Assembly (NCBI GenBank): GCA_028683955.1
Contig: JAQUGR010000004.1
Span: forward strand, 1-64,000
Length of the DNA: 64,000 bases
Source: Bacillota bacterium
GTDB lineage: Bacteria; Bacillota; TC1
Direction of reading: 5' to 3'
Position 1 is the stretch's first letter, and every line of letters begins with the position of its first letter. The notes under the pieces are model-generated. The model had not been told where the DNA came from and did no database searches. It saw only the letters and a program-made list of their open reading frames with translations. This document shows, in pieces, positions 25,933-35,315 of this stretch. The position numbers and the translations under genes were made by a program.

Positions 25933-28455
25933 TTAATGTGTGTCAGTAAAACTAGTATTTTTGTATTCACGTTTTATCATATCGGTGAAAACATTGACTA
26001 ACATTGGATCAAACTGTTTTCCAGCTTCATCTTCTAAAATTTTCAAAGTTTCTTCGACCGATATTTCAGCCTTGTAACAACGGGATGATATCATAGCATC
26101 AAATGAATCTGCAATACATAAAATCCTGGCGGTTAAAGGAATATCTTCTCCAGCAATCCTCCTTGGGTAACCTTTTCCATCATATCTTTCATGATGTCCC
26201 AGTACGGCAGGGATTACATAATCAAGAGATGGCAAGTGTTTAATAATGTCTGTAGACGCCTCTACATGCCCTTTCATGATTTCAAATTCTTCACTATTTA
26301 ATCTTCCTGTTTTATTTAAGACACTTTCAGGTATACTTATTTTCCCAATATCATGTAGTAATGCTGCTTGTCTAATATGTTCAACTGTTACATGATTCAG
26401 TTTAAGTTCTTTTGCTAAATTTACTGCATATTTTGCTACATTATCAGAATGATTAAAGGTGTAATGATCTTTCGCATCAATGGCAGCAGTAAGTGATAGT
26501 ATAGTAGATTTATAGTCATCATAAATCTGTGAATAATCTACTTCTTCTTCAAATTTATCTGAAGTTATATATGTATCAAATACTCTTATGGCATTTTTAC
26601 CTTTACGTTTAACTTGGAAAACTGCTTGGTCAGCATTATCAATTAATTCTTTTACTGATTTCGCGCCATAAGGAGCCACACTAATCCCAGCACTTATTGT
26701 AAGTCTTTTCAGACGTTCTCCTGTCATACTTGTGGTAATTTCACTTATTTGATCTCTAATTGACTCTGTAAGTCTTTTAGCAATAAAGACATCATAATTA
26801 GGTAAGAGTATTGCAAATTCTTTACCACTATATCTAGCTATATAACCTTGCTCACCAATACTTGCTTTGATAGTTTCAGCTACTCTTCTCAGTGTTTCAT
26901 CTGCTTGTTTCACCCCATAAAGTTGATTATATAATTTAAAGTCATCTATATTAATAATTACAAGGGCCAATGAGCCTTTACTACAATTCTCAAAGATTTC
27001 TGAAAATAATTCAAAGAAATATTTTCGATTTAATACTCCGGTCAAATCATCTGTTCTAGCTTCTAAAAATGCTTTTTCATATGTATGAGCATTATTAATA
27101 GCGATAGATGCCACTGAACAAATTGATTCTATTATATTAAAATCAGATGATTTCAGCTTATTTTTTCTTCCAAAATCTGAGAACATTACTATACCAAACA
27201 ACTTTTCATTTTCTTTTAATCCTATACAATATTTAGCGGATAAACGACTAAGTTGGTACTTTTCTGCATCCCAAAAACTTTTATAAGCTATTGTATGTTC
27301 GAATTCATCTAAATATAAAATTTCATCGTTTTCTCTTAACCAACTAATTATTGGATTATCTTTTTTGAGAACATAGGACAAATCAGCTAGAGACTGATCA
27401 CTATAAATTAATTTAAAATCTTCAGAATTAAATTCGTTTAAACCTATCACAATCTTCTTTATGCCTGTTGCTAGTCCAATAGTTTCAACTGTATTATGCA
27501 TAATATCATTTAACTTTAAGGTTTTAGAAACTTCTGTTGAGAAATTTCTAAGTATATCGTTTCTTTCTTCCTCATCTCTAATAAATATCGTAGATATCAA
27601 TTTTTTCCATAAATAATATAGTAATGAAACTACAGTTATATAACTTAATAAATATATTGGTAATTGAAAGTTTCCAATATCACTAAGTTTTAAAATGATA
27701 TATTCTGCATATGGTAATATAAAATAGAATATTGGAAATCCTGAAACAACGCAGAATAAATATCCAACACTCTTAGATGCCATAAATTTAAGTTTAAACA
27801 ATTGTTTTCTTATTAGAGCATACATCAAAAAACCTGCGTTTAATACGCCTGCCACGATATCAATAGGGAAACCAGAAAATATTGGCAACATTAAAGCTAA
27901 ATTACCAGCAAATAAAATAATTATTCCAACAGTAATTGGTTTAACTTGTTTCTTAAATTTGACATTTCCGCTTTGTGCTTTTATAAGTAACCAAATAACA
28001 TGGCAAAATACAATTCCTGTTATACCGAATAAAATCGCAACAGCAGGATTTATATTGGTGTAAACCATTTTTGTTATTCCGTTCTCTACAATTGGCATAG
28101 GCCAATGCAATAATACCCCTTTGGGAATATTGATAACAAAACAAGAAAATAATAAGACAAAGTACAATCTAGAAAAGGTTCTTAATTTCTGTTCTGTAAA
28201 GGAAGATATGAAATTGAAATAACTGTAAACTATAAGCATTAAACCGCCTAAAGATACATGGTACCAAAAAACATAACTTGGCCAGAATTGTAGACGCATT
28301 AATAAGGAGCCGCCAGTCCAAAATATCATGGCAACTAAAATCAATTGAAAAGATTTCACAGTTTTATTTCTCTCGGCATTGATGAATATCATGAATAAAA
28401 ATACATAACATAGCAATGCAAAACTAGATATATATGCAAAAATGCCTTGATCCAT
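25933..28455 (-). CDS. Membrane sensor with GGDEF-like and HD-GYP domains (c-di-GMP phosphodiesterase)
   Basis: An 840-residue protein. The N-terminus has about seven membrane helices (residues 5-220) followed by two more (about 230-285), a GAF-like region (about 300-460), a GGDEF domain (466-628) and an HD-GYP domain (650-840). In the GGDEF domain the active site reads RYSGKEF (541-547) and the usual GHxxGD is GVKQAD, so cyclase activity is unlikely. The HD-GYP part is canonical: HDIGK at 701, HHE at 754 and GYP at 762, which predicts c-di-GMP hydrolysis. I chose the ATG eight bases after AGGGGG rather than the GTG three codons upstream. It overlaps or abuts the GH3 stop and ends at a terminator. 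Confidence 0.88.
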   Translation of the reverse strand: MDQGIFAYISSFALLCYVFLFMIFINAERNKTVKSFQLILVAMIFWTGGSLLMRLQFWPSYVFWYHVSLGGLMLIVYSYFNFISSFTEQKLRTFSRLYFVLLFSCFVINIPKGVLLHWPMPIVENGITKMVYTNINPAVAILFGITGIVFCHVIWLLIKAQSGNVKFKKQVKPITVGIIILFAGNLALMLPIFSGFPIDIVAGVLNAGFLMYALIRKQLFKLKFMASKSVGYLFCVVSGFPIFYFILPYAEYIILKLSDIGNFQLPIYLLSYITVVSLLYYLWKKLISTIFIRDEEERNDILRNFSTEVSKTLKLNDIMHNTVETIGLATGIKKIVIGLNEFNSEDFKLIYSDQSLADLSYVLKKDNPIISWLRENDEILYLDEFEHTIAYKSFWDAEKYQLSRLSAKYCIGLKENEKLFGIVMFSDFGRKNKLKSSDFNIIESICSVASIAINNAHTYEKAFLEARTDDLTGVLNRKYFFELFSEIFENCSKGSLALVIINIDDFKLYNQLYGVKQADETLRRVAETIKASIGEQGYIARYSGKEFAILLPNYDVFIAKRLTESIRDQISEITTSMTGERLKRLTISAGISVAPYGAKSVKELIDNADQAVFQVKRKGKNAIRVFDTYITSDKFEEEVDYSQIYDDYKSTILSLTAAIDAKDHYTFNHSDNVAKYAVNLAKELKLNHVTVEHIRQAALLHDIGKISIPESVLNKTGRLNSEEFEIMKGHVEASTDIIKHLPSLDYVIPAVLGHHERYDGKGYPRRIAGEDIPLTARILCIADSFDAMISSRCYKAEISVEETLKILEDEAGKQFDPMLVNVFTDMIKREYKNTSFTDTH

Positions 28456-28460
28456 AAAGC

Positions 28461-30080
28461 TCACCCCCTATAAGTCAAATCAATGGATTGAAAATTTATT
28501 AATTCTCTTAATTCAGACGAATGCGGATTCATTTTAGCAATCGGTCTGTGATTGAGTTTTTCAAAAGTCTCAAATGTACCACACCTTAATAATGTCACTT
28601 TCAGTGGATCCATTCCAAGTATTTTTTTAAGATCTCTATAGTCTTGATCTATATATTTAAAATAAGTAGATAAAATATTTTTTACAATTTCAGTATTAAC
28701 AGCACTTTCAACAAATTTTTCTTTATCTATTTCGATATATAGATGCATAAATGGTTTATTTTCTTCGTTAAATTCTTTAAATGCAGTCCACCCTATAACT
28801 GGTAATTTTGATAGTTGTATTGCATCTTTAATACCATTTTCAGAAATACGTGTGAATCCTGCAATATCAATAATTGTTGGGACTCTATCAATATATTCAA
28901 ATCTTGGAATTTTAGTTTCATCTTCCTGATTAGTTAGACCTACACATCTAAATATATCTCCAACTCTATATCTAGCAAATGCTCCACCTTTTAACAATGT
29001 TAAAACAAGTTCATACTTTTCACCAGGTATTACCTCATTCATAAGGTAAGTTTTTGGTTGATAGGCAGGATTATTTTTAAGTTTAAGCATATCGCCTTCA
29101 TGAAGGAATTCATAAAAACAGGTGTTAGGAAAAAAATATACTCCTTTTCGAGTCCAGGTTTCTGTCCCCATTAAAGAAGGCTCTGTTCCACCAAATAGTT
29201 CCATTGGTCGTATACCCCAAAGTTTTTCCAATTCATCCTTATAACAACTACTATCGGTTCCTGCTATCATAAACCCTTTTAATTTAAATAGATCCTTTGG
29301 CATAAGTGGTCTTTTTTCTTTCTTAGTAATATGTCTAGCTTTTAATATACGAAAGATCATTTTAGGATGACATTTTAATAAGGATTTAAGTCCACTACTA
29401 CTTCCTGCTGACATTTGAGAAAGACTTTTGCTTATAGCATAAACTACACTACCAAGGCCAAAGAAGTATTCAACTCCACTTTTCATGGCAAGTTTAAAAC
29501 CTAATTTATTACGCTCAGAAAAAGTCATTCCTACAGCATCTTTTACTTTTGGCAAAAATTGTAAATCAATTTCTTCTGAAAGCGTTAAAGGCAGCAATCC
29601 TGTCACATAAGGTAATGGAGCTAACCCATATAAGAATCTGTCAGTATGTTCTACATCAAACTTGCCTTTTTCGGTACTAGTTGATAGTAAGAGACAGGCT
29701 GTAGCATTTTGTCTGTAGACATCTAGCATACTTCTTGTATAAGGTGCTACTTTTATTGGATGTTTTCCGCCTTCCCAAGTTGTCTGTATCCATATAATAG
29801 GATTTCCAGGTAATAGGTCTGCTCTTTTCTGTAATAACACGTCGGCATAATCATCATAGGTAGTTAAAGGTACCATGTTTCTGAAATCGTCAATCGTCTT
29901 AGGACTTTTCCCTTTTAGTATTCCTTTACCAAGCGGACTTTTGCACCATAAGTCAATCTGTTCTTCCATTAAACGGTTTTGTATTTCCATATATGATTCA
30001 ATACTTAAATCTAGAAAACCACAATAAGACTGCCATATTTTATCATATTGTTTTTCTTCTAGCATTTCTTTTAAATTCAT
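28461..30080 (-). CDS. GH3-family adenylating enzyme (auxin-responsive GH3-like)
   Basis: A 539-residue member of the GH3 branch of the ANL adenylating superfamily. These enzymes activate carboxylates with ATP and, where known in plants and a few bacteria, join them to amino acids. Recognised are the second motif ELFGGTEPSLMG and the third ARYRVGDIFRCVG. The first ATP-binding motif is unusual: TTWEGGKHPIKVAPYT instead of the Ser/Thr/Gly-rich loop, so nucleotide use is uncertain. I chose the ATG behind AAGGTGG over a GTG three codons upstream. It lies between an ICMT-like methyltransferase and a c-di-GMP protein. Substrate unknown. Confidence 0.78.
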   Translation of the reverse strand: MNLKEMLEEKQYDKIWQSYCGFLDLSIESYMEIQNRLMEEQIDLWCKSPLGKGILKGKSPKTIDDFRNMVPLTTYDDYADVLLQKRADLLPGNPIIWIQTTWEGGKHPIKVAPYTRSMLDVYRQNATACLLLSTSTEKGKFDVEHTDRFLYGLAPLPYVTGLLPLTLSEEIDLQFLPKVKDAVGMTFSERNKLGFKLAMKSGVEYFFGLGSVVYAISKSLSQMSAGSSSGLKSLLKCHPKMIFRILKARHITKKEKRPLMPKDLFKLKGFMIAGTDSSCYKDELEKLWGIRPMELFGGTEPSLMGTETWTRKGVYFFPNTCFYEFLHEGDMLKLKNNPAYQPKTYLMNEVIPGEKYELVLTLLKGGAFARYRVGDIFRCVGLTNQEDETKIPRFEYIDRVPTIIDIAGFTRISENGIKDAIQLSKLPVIGWTAFKEFNEENKPFMHLYIEIDKEKFVESAVNTEIVKNILSTYFKYIDQDYRDLKKILGMDPLKVTLLRCGTFETFEKLNHRPIAKMNPHSSELRELINFQSIDLTYRG

Positions 30081-30090
30081 AATTACCACC

Positions 30091-30639
30091 TTATATATTT
30101 TTAATGCTTGAATTAATGCTTTTTATCGTCGGTATTAAAAATGGTGTGGACTGACGATATGTTTCATAGTCTACAAAGGTTCTTGGAAACGTCCACATCT
30201 CTTGAAATATTATATAGGTTATATTTAATAAGCTCCAAATAAAATAAGTACTAATAGCTATTATTGTTGGTTCAAGTATTGTGAGTCCAATGAAAAAAAT
30301 GATGTAAAATAGAACTCCTGGGTGTCTTGACATTGCATAAACACCTCTATTATATACTTTCCTTATTTCTTCAACTTTAATGTAATTTTCTTCAAAAGGC
30401 AGTGCAAAAAATAGGGAGTATATTAAAAAAACTAAGCCAAAAAGGCTAATCACAATCCCAAAACCTGATATTATCAGATTAGATAGATTGCTATAAAATA
30501 TTCCAATAGTTGCACTAATTTGTAGTATAATGCCTAAAACAAAGGTCAATTTAAGGACCCTATGTATTTTTTTTATTTCATTTACATCATATATAAGAAA
30601 AAGCAAATAACTTATAGCGCCAATAATACAATAATTCAT
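30091..30639 (-). CDS. Membrane methyltransferase of the isoprenylcysteine carboxyl methyltransferase/PEMT type
   Basis: A 182-residue protein with about five membrane helices. The C-terminal half has the SAM-site pattern of this superfamily: RGVYAMSRHPGVLFY, then a conserved glutamate (QEMWTFPRTF) and YETYRQSTPFLIP. Bacterial homologues methylate lipids or unknown small molecules; the substrate cannot be read from sequence. Its ATG has AATGGAG upstream and a TATAAT promoter in the gap before it. It leads the transcript into GH3 and the HD-GYP gene. Confidence 0.75.
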   Translation of the reverse strand: MNYCIIGAISYLLFLIYDVNEIKKIHRVLKLTFVLGIILQISATIGIFYSNLSNLIISGFGIVISLFGLVFLIYSLFFALPFEENYIKVEEIRKVYNRGVYAMSRHPGVLFYIIFFIGLTILEPTIIAISTYFIWSLLNITYIIFQEMWTFPRTFVDYETYRQSTPFLIPTIKSINSSIKNI

Positions 30640-30943
30640 TATAAAAACTCCATTATAATAGGATTAATCTTAATTATACCTTATTTAAATTACAATGCAA
30701 ACAATTTCTTACAAACAACTTTATTCAATAAAATTATTCTATTCCTTACTTATTTATATATTAGTAGGAAAAAGAATAACTACGCAAATATAACTGCCAT
30801 ATATAACATAGTACTCCAATATTATAAGGTTTTCAATACTATAACTAATACTTTTCGAAAACCTAATTATATAAGTATTATAACTATTTATTAAAGCTTA
30901 TTATTAAATAATGATTTTAAAATATAGTACCTTAAAACTTTGC
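30640..30943. other. Intergenic stretch with promoter and long inverted repeat
   Basis: These 304 bases hold no credible gene. A plus-strand frame through it has no ribosome binding site and Ile/Asn/Tyr-rich composition. It contains the methyltransferase promoter (30673-30701) and the inverted repeat AGGTTTTC (30827-30834) / GAAAACCT (30857-30864) with a 22-base loop, which may end the diguanylate cyclase transcript. Confidence 0.5.
30673..30701 (-). promoter_or_regulatory. Promoter of the ICMT-GH3-HD-GYP unit
   Basis: On the minus strand, TTTGCA (30696-30701) and a perfect TATAAT (30673-30678) are 17 bases apart, about 35 bases ahead of the methyltransferase ATG. Confidence 0.5.
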
Positions 30944-32092
30944 TCATTTTTTTTGGTACGATGAGATTTTTTCATCATCATAAATATATATAGTATTTTT
31001 TTCAGACTTTGCTTTATACAATGCTGCATCAGCGTTTTTCAATAATTGGGTTGCTGAAATATTATTAGTATATTGTGCTATCCCAAAACTCGCTGTTAAT
31101 TTTAAAGATGTACCATCAATAATATCAATTTCCTCAAATTCTCTTTGTATTTTTTCACATTTTTGAATTATAGCTTCTAAATTTTGATTTTTAAACAAGA
31201 TACAAAATTCATCTCCCCCAAAACGGAAAGGATTTGCATTATTTTTATTCCTTTTAAGTATCTCACCAAATTTGGCTAGAATTATATCTCCATTATGATG
31301 TCCTAATGTATCATTCAACATTTTAAAATCATCTAAATCTATCATACCTAAATAATAACTTTCACTAGATTCATCTTCTTCCATTTTTTTAAAGGCATCA
31401 CGCAAAGCAGTCTTATTATTAATACCCGTCAGCTCATCCTTTCGTAATCTATGTCTTAATTCATATCTGTCTAATTCTTTTTGTATACTAACTGCATTTT
31501 TCGATCTTTCAAATCGAATAACAACTAAAGTTATTGCATAAAAAACTAACATTATAATAACAGAGATACTAAAATTTGCTAATTCAATATTACTTGACAA
31601 AATATTTAACTTATCAGGATCCCAAGTTATGAAAAATTCCGAAATAACATATAAGAACAAGCTAAAGAAAGTTGTTATAGTTGTTAACCAATAATTACCA
31701 TAAACTATAGTAAACAATATAGGTATAATAAAAATCATCCCAACAAAACTAAAAATACCATGTACAGAAAAAAGAACAAAGCAGATTCCTGCAAAAAGTA
31801 ATGATATTATATGCATTTTAAAATTTTGATTTAATCGAGGTGAATTTGTAACATTATATCCAATTATAATGAATAAAGAATTAAGAATAAATGGAGCTAT
31901 GAGATATTTTAAAATATAGAGAAATATTGTAATATGTATCTCCCCCATGATATAAAGTATGTAGCCCATAATAAATTCAATAACTAAGGAAAAAATTACC
32001 AACCACATTGATGTTTTTAAATGCAATCTTAACCAGTCAAAATCTATTCTTTTATATTCATTTTTAATCTCAATTATATTTAAATTATCCAT
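30944..32092 (-). CDS. Membrane-bound diguanylate cyclase
   Basis: A 382-residue protein with about six membrane helices (residues 28-195) followed by a GGDEF domain (about 215-378). The catalytic motif GGDEF is at 292-296, with IDLDDFKMLNDTLGHHNGD intact, so it should make c-di-GMP from GTP. The inhibitory I-site position reads KNNA instead of RxxD, so no product inhibition is expected there. AAGGAG precedes the ATG. It is transcribed away from the ATP-grasp gene and toward the methyltransferase-GH3-HD-GYP unit. Confidence 0.9.
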   Translation of the reverse strand: MDNLNIIEIKNEYKRIDFDWLRLHLKTSMWLVIFSLVIEFIMGYILYIMGEIHITIFLYILKYLIAPFILNSLFIIIGYNVTNSPRLNQNFKMHIISLLFAGICFVLFSVHGIFSFVGMIFIIPILFTIVYGNYWLTTITTFFSLFLYVISEFFITWDPDKLNILSSNIELANFSISVIIMLVFYAITLVVIRFERSKNAVSIQKELDRYELRHRLRKDELTGINNKTALRDAFKKMEEDESSESYYLGMIDLDDFKMLNDTLGHHNGDIILAKFGEILKRNKNNANPFRFGGDEFCILFKNQNLEAIIQKCEKIQREFEEIDIIDGTSLKLTASFGIAQYTNNISATQLLKNADAALYKAKSEKNTIYIYDDEKISSYQKK

Positions 32093-32243
32093 GACAACTT
32101 ACTCCTTCTTTAATAATACTAAACATCTGATTTTTATTAAAACTTATTATCAATAATGCTTTACTTGATTTTCTATATTTATTGTATCTTAAAATAGTGT
32201 GCAACATTATCATTTTACCTTTTATTATATATACTTACAAGCA

Positions 32244-32258
32244 CTTGGATATTCCAAG
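32244..32258. repeat. Palindrome in the divergent promoter region
   Basis: CTTGGA-TAT-TCCAAG is a perfect 6-bp inverted repeat. On the minus strand it covers the -35 position of a TATAAT at 32224-32229 that could drive the diguanylate cyclase. It lies upstream of the candidate plus-strand promoter. It has the shape of a small operator. Confidence 0.4.
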
Positions 32259-32275
32259 CTATTTATTATGGGTAC

Positions 32276-32304
32276 TTGTTATTTTATTTTAAGCATTATA
32301 TTAT
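32276..32304 (+). promoter_or_regulatory. Candidate promoter of the ATP-grasp gene
   Basis: TTGTTA (32276-32281), 17 bases, TATTAT (32299-32304), about 57 bases before the ATG. The surroundings are very AT-rich, so confidence is limited. Confidence 0.35.
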
Positions 32305-32360
32305 TTATATAATCGAATAAAATAATTTTCAACTTATATAAATTGAGAAAGGACATAATA

Positions 32361-33518
32361 ATGATTATATTAGATAAACCCTATGTTTCTAAAGAAATAA
32401 AAGAGTATTTAGAACAAAGCCAAATCCCAGTCCTAAAAAATGATACATCAATAACTGAAGGAATTGGATATAATATTAATTTAAAAGAAAAAGATGAATT
32501 CATTTCTAACTTAAAAAATATTAAAAGACTATATACCCTCTCTGAAAACTCCATAGAATGGATCTATCAAAATATACCTGATAAAGAACTAATAAAGAAT
32601 ATTAATATAATGAAAGACAAAGTAAAATTCAGAGACTATCTAAAGGACCTTTATCCAGATTTTTTATATAAAGAAGTTAAACTTGAAGAGTTAATTAATA
32701 TCGAATTCACTAAATTGCCACTTCCCTTTGTAATTAAACCATCAGTAGGCTTCTTTAGCGTTGGTGTTTATGTTATCACAAATCTCTATGATTGGACTAG
32801 TGCAATAACAGAAATACTTAAGAACATCGAAGAATGGAAAAAATTATACCCTACACAAGTTATAGACAATTCCACCTATATTTTAGAAGAATTTATTTCA
32901 GGTGATGAATACGCAATAGATGCATTTTATGATGATTGTGGTAATGCAACAATACTTAATATAATGAAACATGATTTTTATTCAAGTTCAGATGTTAGTG
33001 ACAGACTATATTATACTAGTAAAGATATTATAGAAAAACAACTTAATAAACTAACTGAATTTCTTAATAAAGTTAATAAAAAAATTAATGCTAAAAATTT
33101 CCCCTTTCATGCAGAAGTAAGAATTGATAAAAGTAAAATTGTTCCTATTGAATTTAATCCAATGAGATTTGCTGGCTGGTGTTGTACAGATTTAACTTAT
33201 TTCGCCTTTGGTTTTAAGACTTATGATTATTACTTTAATAATATCAAGCCTGATTGGAAAGAATTACTTAAAAAGAAAGAAAATAAGATATATAGTTTGA
33301 TAGTTCTTGATAAATATAAGGATTATAAAAAAGGAGATACTTTAAATTATAATTTATTATCTGAATACTTCAAAAAAATTCTTTGTTTAAGAAAACTTGA
33401 TCCTGTAACTAATCCAGTATTTGGCTTTATCTTTACGGAAACTAATGCTGAAAACATTAGAGAATTAGAAAATATTGTAAACTCTGATTTGAAAGAATTC
33501 TCCATTATAGATAGGTAA
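32361..33518 (+). CDS. ATP-grasp domain protein, substrate unknown
   Basis: A 385-residue protein with an ATP-grasp core. The nucleotide-binding strand is LPLPFVIKPSVGFFSVGV, followed by YILEEFISGDEYAIDAF and the metal-binding ExN in VPIEFNPMRFAGWC; upstream is a short N-terminal domain and downstream a C-terminal region of about 110 residues. Family members ligate a carboxylate to an amine or thiol using ATP. I chose the ATG behind AAAGGA over a TTG six codons earlier. It stands alone on the plus strand, divergent from a diguanylate cyclase, with a terminator behind, so no pathway context is available. Confidence 0.75.
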   Translation: MIILDKPYVSKEIKEYLEQSQIPVLKNDTSITEGIGYNINLKEKDEFISNLKNIKRLYTLSENSIEWIYQNIPDKELIKNINIMKDKVKFRDYLKDLYPDFLYKEVKLEELINIEFTKLPLPFVIKPSVGFFSVGVYVITNLYDWTSAITEILKNIEEWKKLYPTQVIDNSTYILEEFISGDEYAIDAFYDDCGNATILNIMKHDFYSSSDVSDRLYYTSKDIIEKQLNKLTEFLNKVNKKINAKNFPFHAEVRIDKSKIVPIEFNPMRFAGWCCTDLTYFAFGFKTYDYYFNNIKPDWKELLKKKENKIYSLIVLDKYKDYKKGDTLNYNLLSEYFKKILCLRKLDPVTNPVFGFIFTETNAENIRELENIVNSDLKEFSIIDR

Positions 33519-33545
33519 TACTCTATTGTTGAACAATTTAATATT

Positions 33546-33581
33546 AAAAAAGATAGCAAATTTTAAATCTACTATCTTTTT
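33546..33581. terminator. Bidirectional terminator between ATP-grasp gene and the his unit
   Basis: AAAAAGATAG (33547-33556) pairs with CTATCTTTTT (33572-33581) over a 15-base loop, with a T run on the plus side and A run on the other. It sits between convergent genes and can serve both strands. Confidence 0.65.
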
Positions 33582-33621
33582 ACATACCAACACCATACTT
33601 GTATATTTTTATTTTGACAAA

Positions 33622-33870
33622 TTATTTGTACAATTTATTCACTTTAGATAAAAGATACGCTACAGCTAAAACTACTAAAATAATAACTATTGCCGGAGTA
33701 AGCCATACTAAAGAAGTTAACAATAACTTTAACACCCAATAAACACCATACCCAAGTATGCCAATTATTACAGTAACCAAAGCGCCATGGATAATCATTC
33801 CCCATATACCTCTAACATTACTACTAATAATTTCACCTATTTGCTCATTAATACGAAAGATAAAATCCAT
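33622..33870 (-). CDS. Small membrane protein, unknown function
   Basis: An 82-residue protein with two hydrophobic segments (about residues 23-45 and 50-72). It is not recognised by family. AGGAGGG stands ahead of the ATG and it follows hisIE by 21 bases on the same strand, so it is probably the last gene of the his transcript. The N-terminal MDFIFRINEQIGEIISS is amphipathic. No functional statement can be made. Confidence 0.65.
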   Translation of the reverse strand: MDFIFRINEQIGEIISSNVRGIWGMIIHGALVTVIIGILGYGVYWVLKLLLTSLVWLTPAIVIILVVLAVAYLLSKVNKLYK

Positions 33871-33891
33871 TATTAACCCTCCTATATATAT

Positions 33892-34557
33892 TTACTTGTA
33901 TCTATTAGCCAATTCAGCCTCTATATCTGAAATATTAACATTTTTTTCTCTAAATAGCACTAATAAATGATAAATTAAATCGCTAGCTTCATAAATCAAT
34001 TCCTCATTGCCCTCATTTTTTGCTGCAATAATAACCTCAGCAGCTTCTTCACCAACTTTTTTAAGAATCTTATCAATACCTTTTTCAAAAAGATATGTTG
34101 TATAAGCTCCATCAGGCCTTTTTTTAAATCTATCATCAATAACATTTTCCAATAGACCTAATCTTTTACCTAATGAAATACCATTACCATTAATACTATT
34201 TTCAATTTTGATCTTTGATCCATCATCTAAAAGTGATTTTAAGTCATAATGAAAACAACTCTTATCCCCTTCATGACAGGCAGCACCAATTTGGTTTACT
34301 TTAATAAGAAGTGTATCTGCATCACAATCATAACTCATAGAATCAATTTTTTGAAAATGTCCACTAGTTTCACCCTTGTGCCACAATTCATTCCTACTAC
34401 GAGAAAAATATACAGTTTCACCAAGCTCTATTGATTTTTTAAGTGATTCTCTATTCATATAGGCTAACATTAATACCTCTTCTGTAATTGCATCTTGAGT
34501 AATAACCGGAATTAACCCATCCTTATTCCAATTTAATTGATCATTAAAATCTACCAT
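33892..34557 (-). CDS. hisIE: Bifunctional phosphoribosyl-AMP cyclohydrolase/phosphoribosyl-ATP pyrophosphohydrolase
   Basis: Carries out steps two and three of histidine synthesis. In the 221 residues the HisI part (about 1-115) has [23 protein letters not shown] and the zinc residues in [11 protein letters not shown]; the HisE part (about 130-221) has [14 protein letters not shown] and DLIYHLLVL. The fused form is common in Firmicutes. The start overlaps the hisF stop by seven bases. It is the last biosynthetic gene of the operon. Confidence 0.95.
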   Translation of the reverse strand: MVDFNDQLNWNKDGLIPVITQDAITEEVLMLAYMNRESLKKSIELGETVYFSRSRNELWHKGETSGHFQKIDSMSYDCDADTLLIKVNQIGAACHEGDKSCFHYDLKSLLDDGSKIKIENSINGNGISLGKRLGLLENVIDDRFKKRPDGAYTTYLFEKGIDKILKKVGEEAAEVIIAAKNEGNEELIYEASDLIYHLLVLFREKNVNISDIEAELANRYK

Positions 34558-35309
34558 CTTATATCTACTCCTTTATTTATCAAATATTGCTTTGCTTCTT
34601 TAATAGAATATGTTCCATAATGAAAAATAGAAGCAGCCAAGGCAGCCTGAGCTTTACCCTCAACTAAACCATCATACAAGTGTTCAAGATTACCTACACC
34701 CCCAGAAGCAATAACCGGTATTGAAACAGCTTCACTTATAAGCCTTGTCAATTCCAAATCATAACCATCTTTAGTACCATCTCTATCCATACTTGTTAAT
34801 AGTATTTCCCCAGCACCACACTTTTCAGCCTCTTTAGCCCAAGAAATAACTTCTAAACCAGTATTAATTCTACCACCATTAATATAAGCCTCATAAATAC
34901 CCTTTTCACTTTTTTTAGCATCAATTGCTACCACAATACATTGTGAACCAAAAATTTTAGCTCCTTGAGTTATAAGGTCCTTGTTCAAAATCGCTGGGGT
35001 ATTAATAGAAACTTTATCAGCTCCAGCTCTTAGGATATTTCTCATATCATCAATAGTCTTAATACCACCACCTACGGTAAAAGGAATAAAAACCTGTTTA
35101 GCAGTTTGTCTCACAACCTCAATCATAGTATCACGTTTTTCATGAGATGCAGTAATATCGAGAAAGACTAATTCATCAGCACCCTCTTGATCATAAAACT
35201 TTGCCATTTCTACAGGATCACCTGCATCAATAATATCAACAAAGTTAATACCCTTAACTACTCTACCTTCTTTTACATCCAGGCAAGGTATAATTCTTTT
35301 TTTCAGCAT
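34551..35309 (-). CDS. hisF: Imidazole glycerol phosphate synthase subunit HisF
   Basis: Cyclase half of IGP synthase, a (beta/alpha)8 barrel that uses ammonia from HisH to form IGP and AICAR. The 252 residues start [20 protein letters not shown] with catalytic D11, and show the phosphate sites [12 protein letters not shown] and VIASGGVGN plus [15 protein letters not shown]. It follows hisA by six bases and overlaps hisIE. Confidence 0.97.
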   Translation of the reverse strand: MLKKRIIPCLDVKEGRVVKGINFVDIIDAGDPVEMAKFYDQEGADELVFLDITASHEKRDTMIEVVRQTAKQVFIPFTVGGGIKTIDDMRNILRAGADKVSINTPAILNKDLITQGAKIFGSQCIVVAIDAKKSEKGIYEAYINGGRINTGLEVISWAKEAEKCGAGEILLTSMDRDGTKDGYDLELTRLISEAVSIPVIASGGVGNLEHLYDGLVEGKAQAALAASIFHYGTYSIKEAKQYLINKGVDIRW

Positions 35310-35315
35310 ATACTC

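Noticed and set aside
30562-30894. Plus-strand frame in the 30640-30943 gap
   Set aside because: Overlaps the methyltransferase 5' end, has no ribosome binding site, and is dominated by Ile, Asn, Tyr and Thr, as random AT-rich sequence would be.
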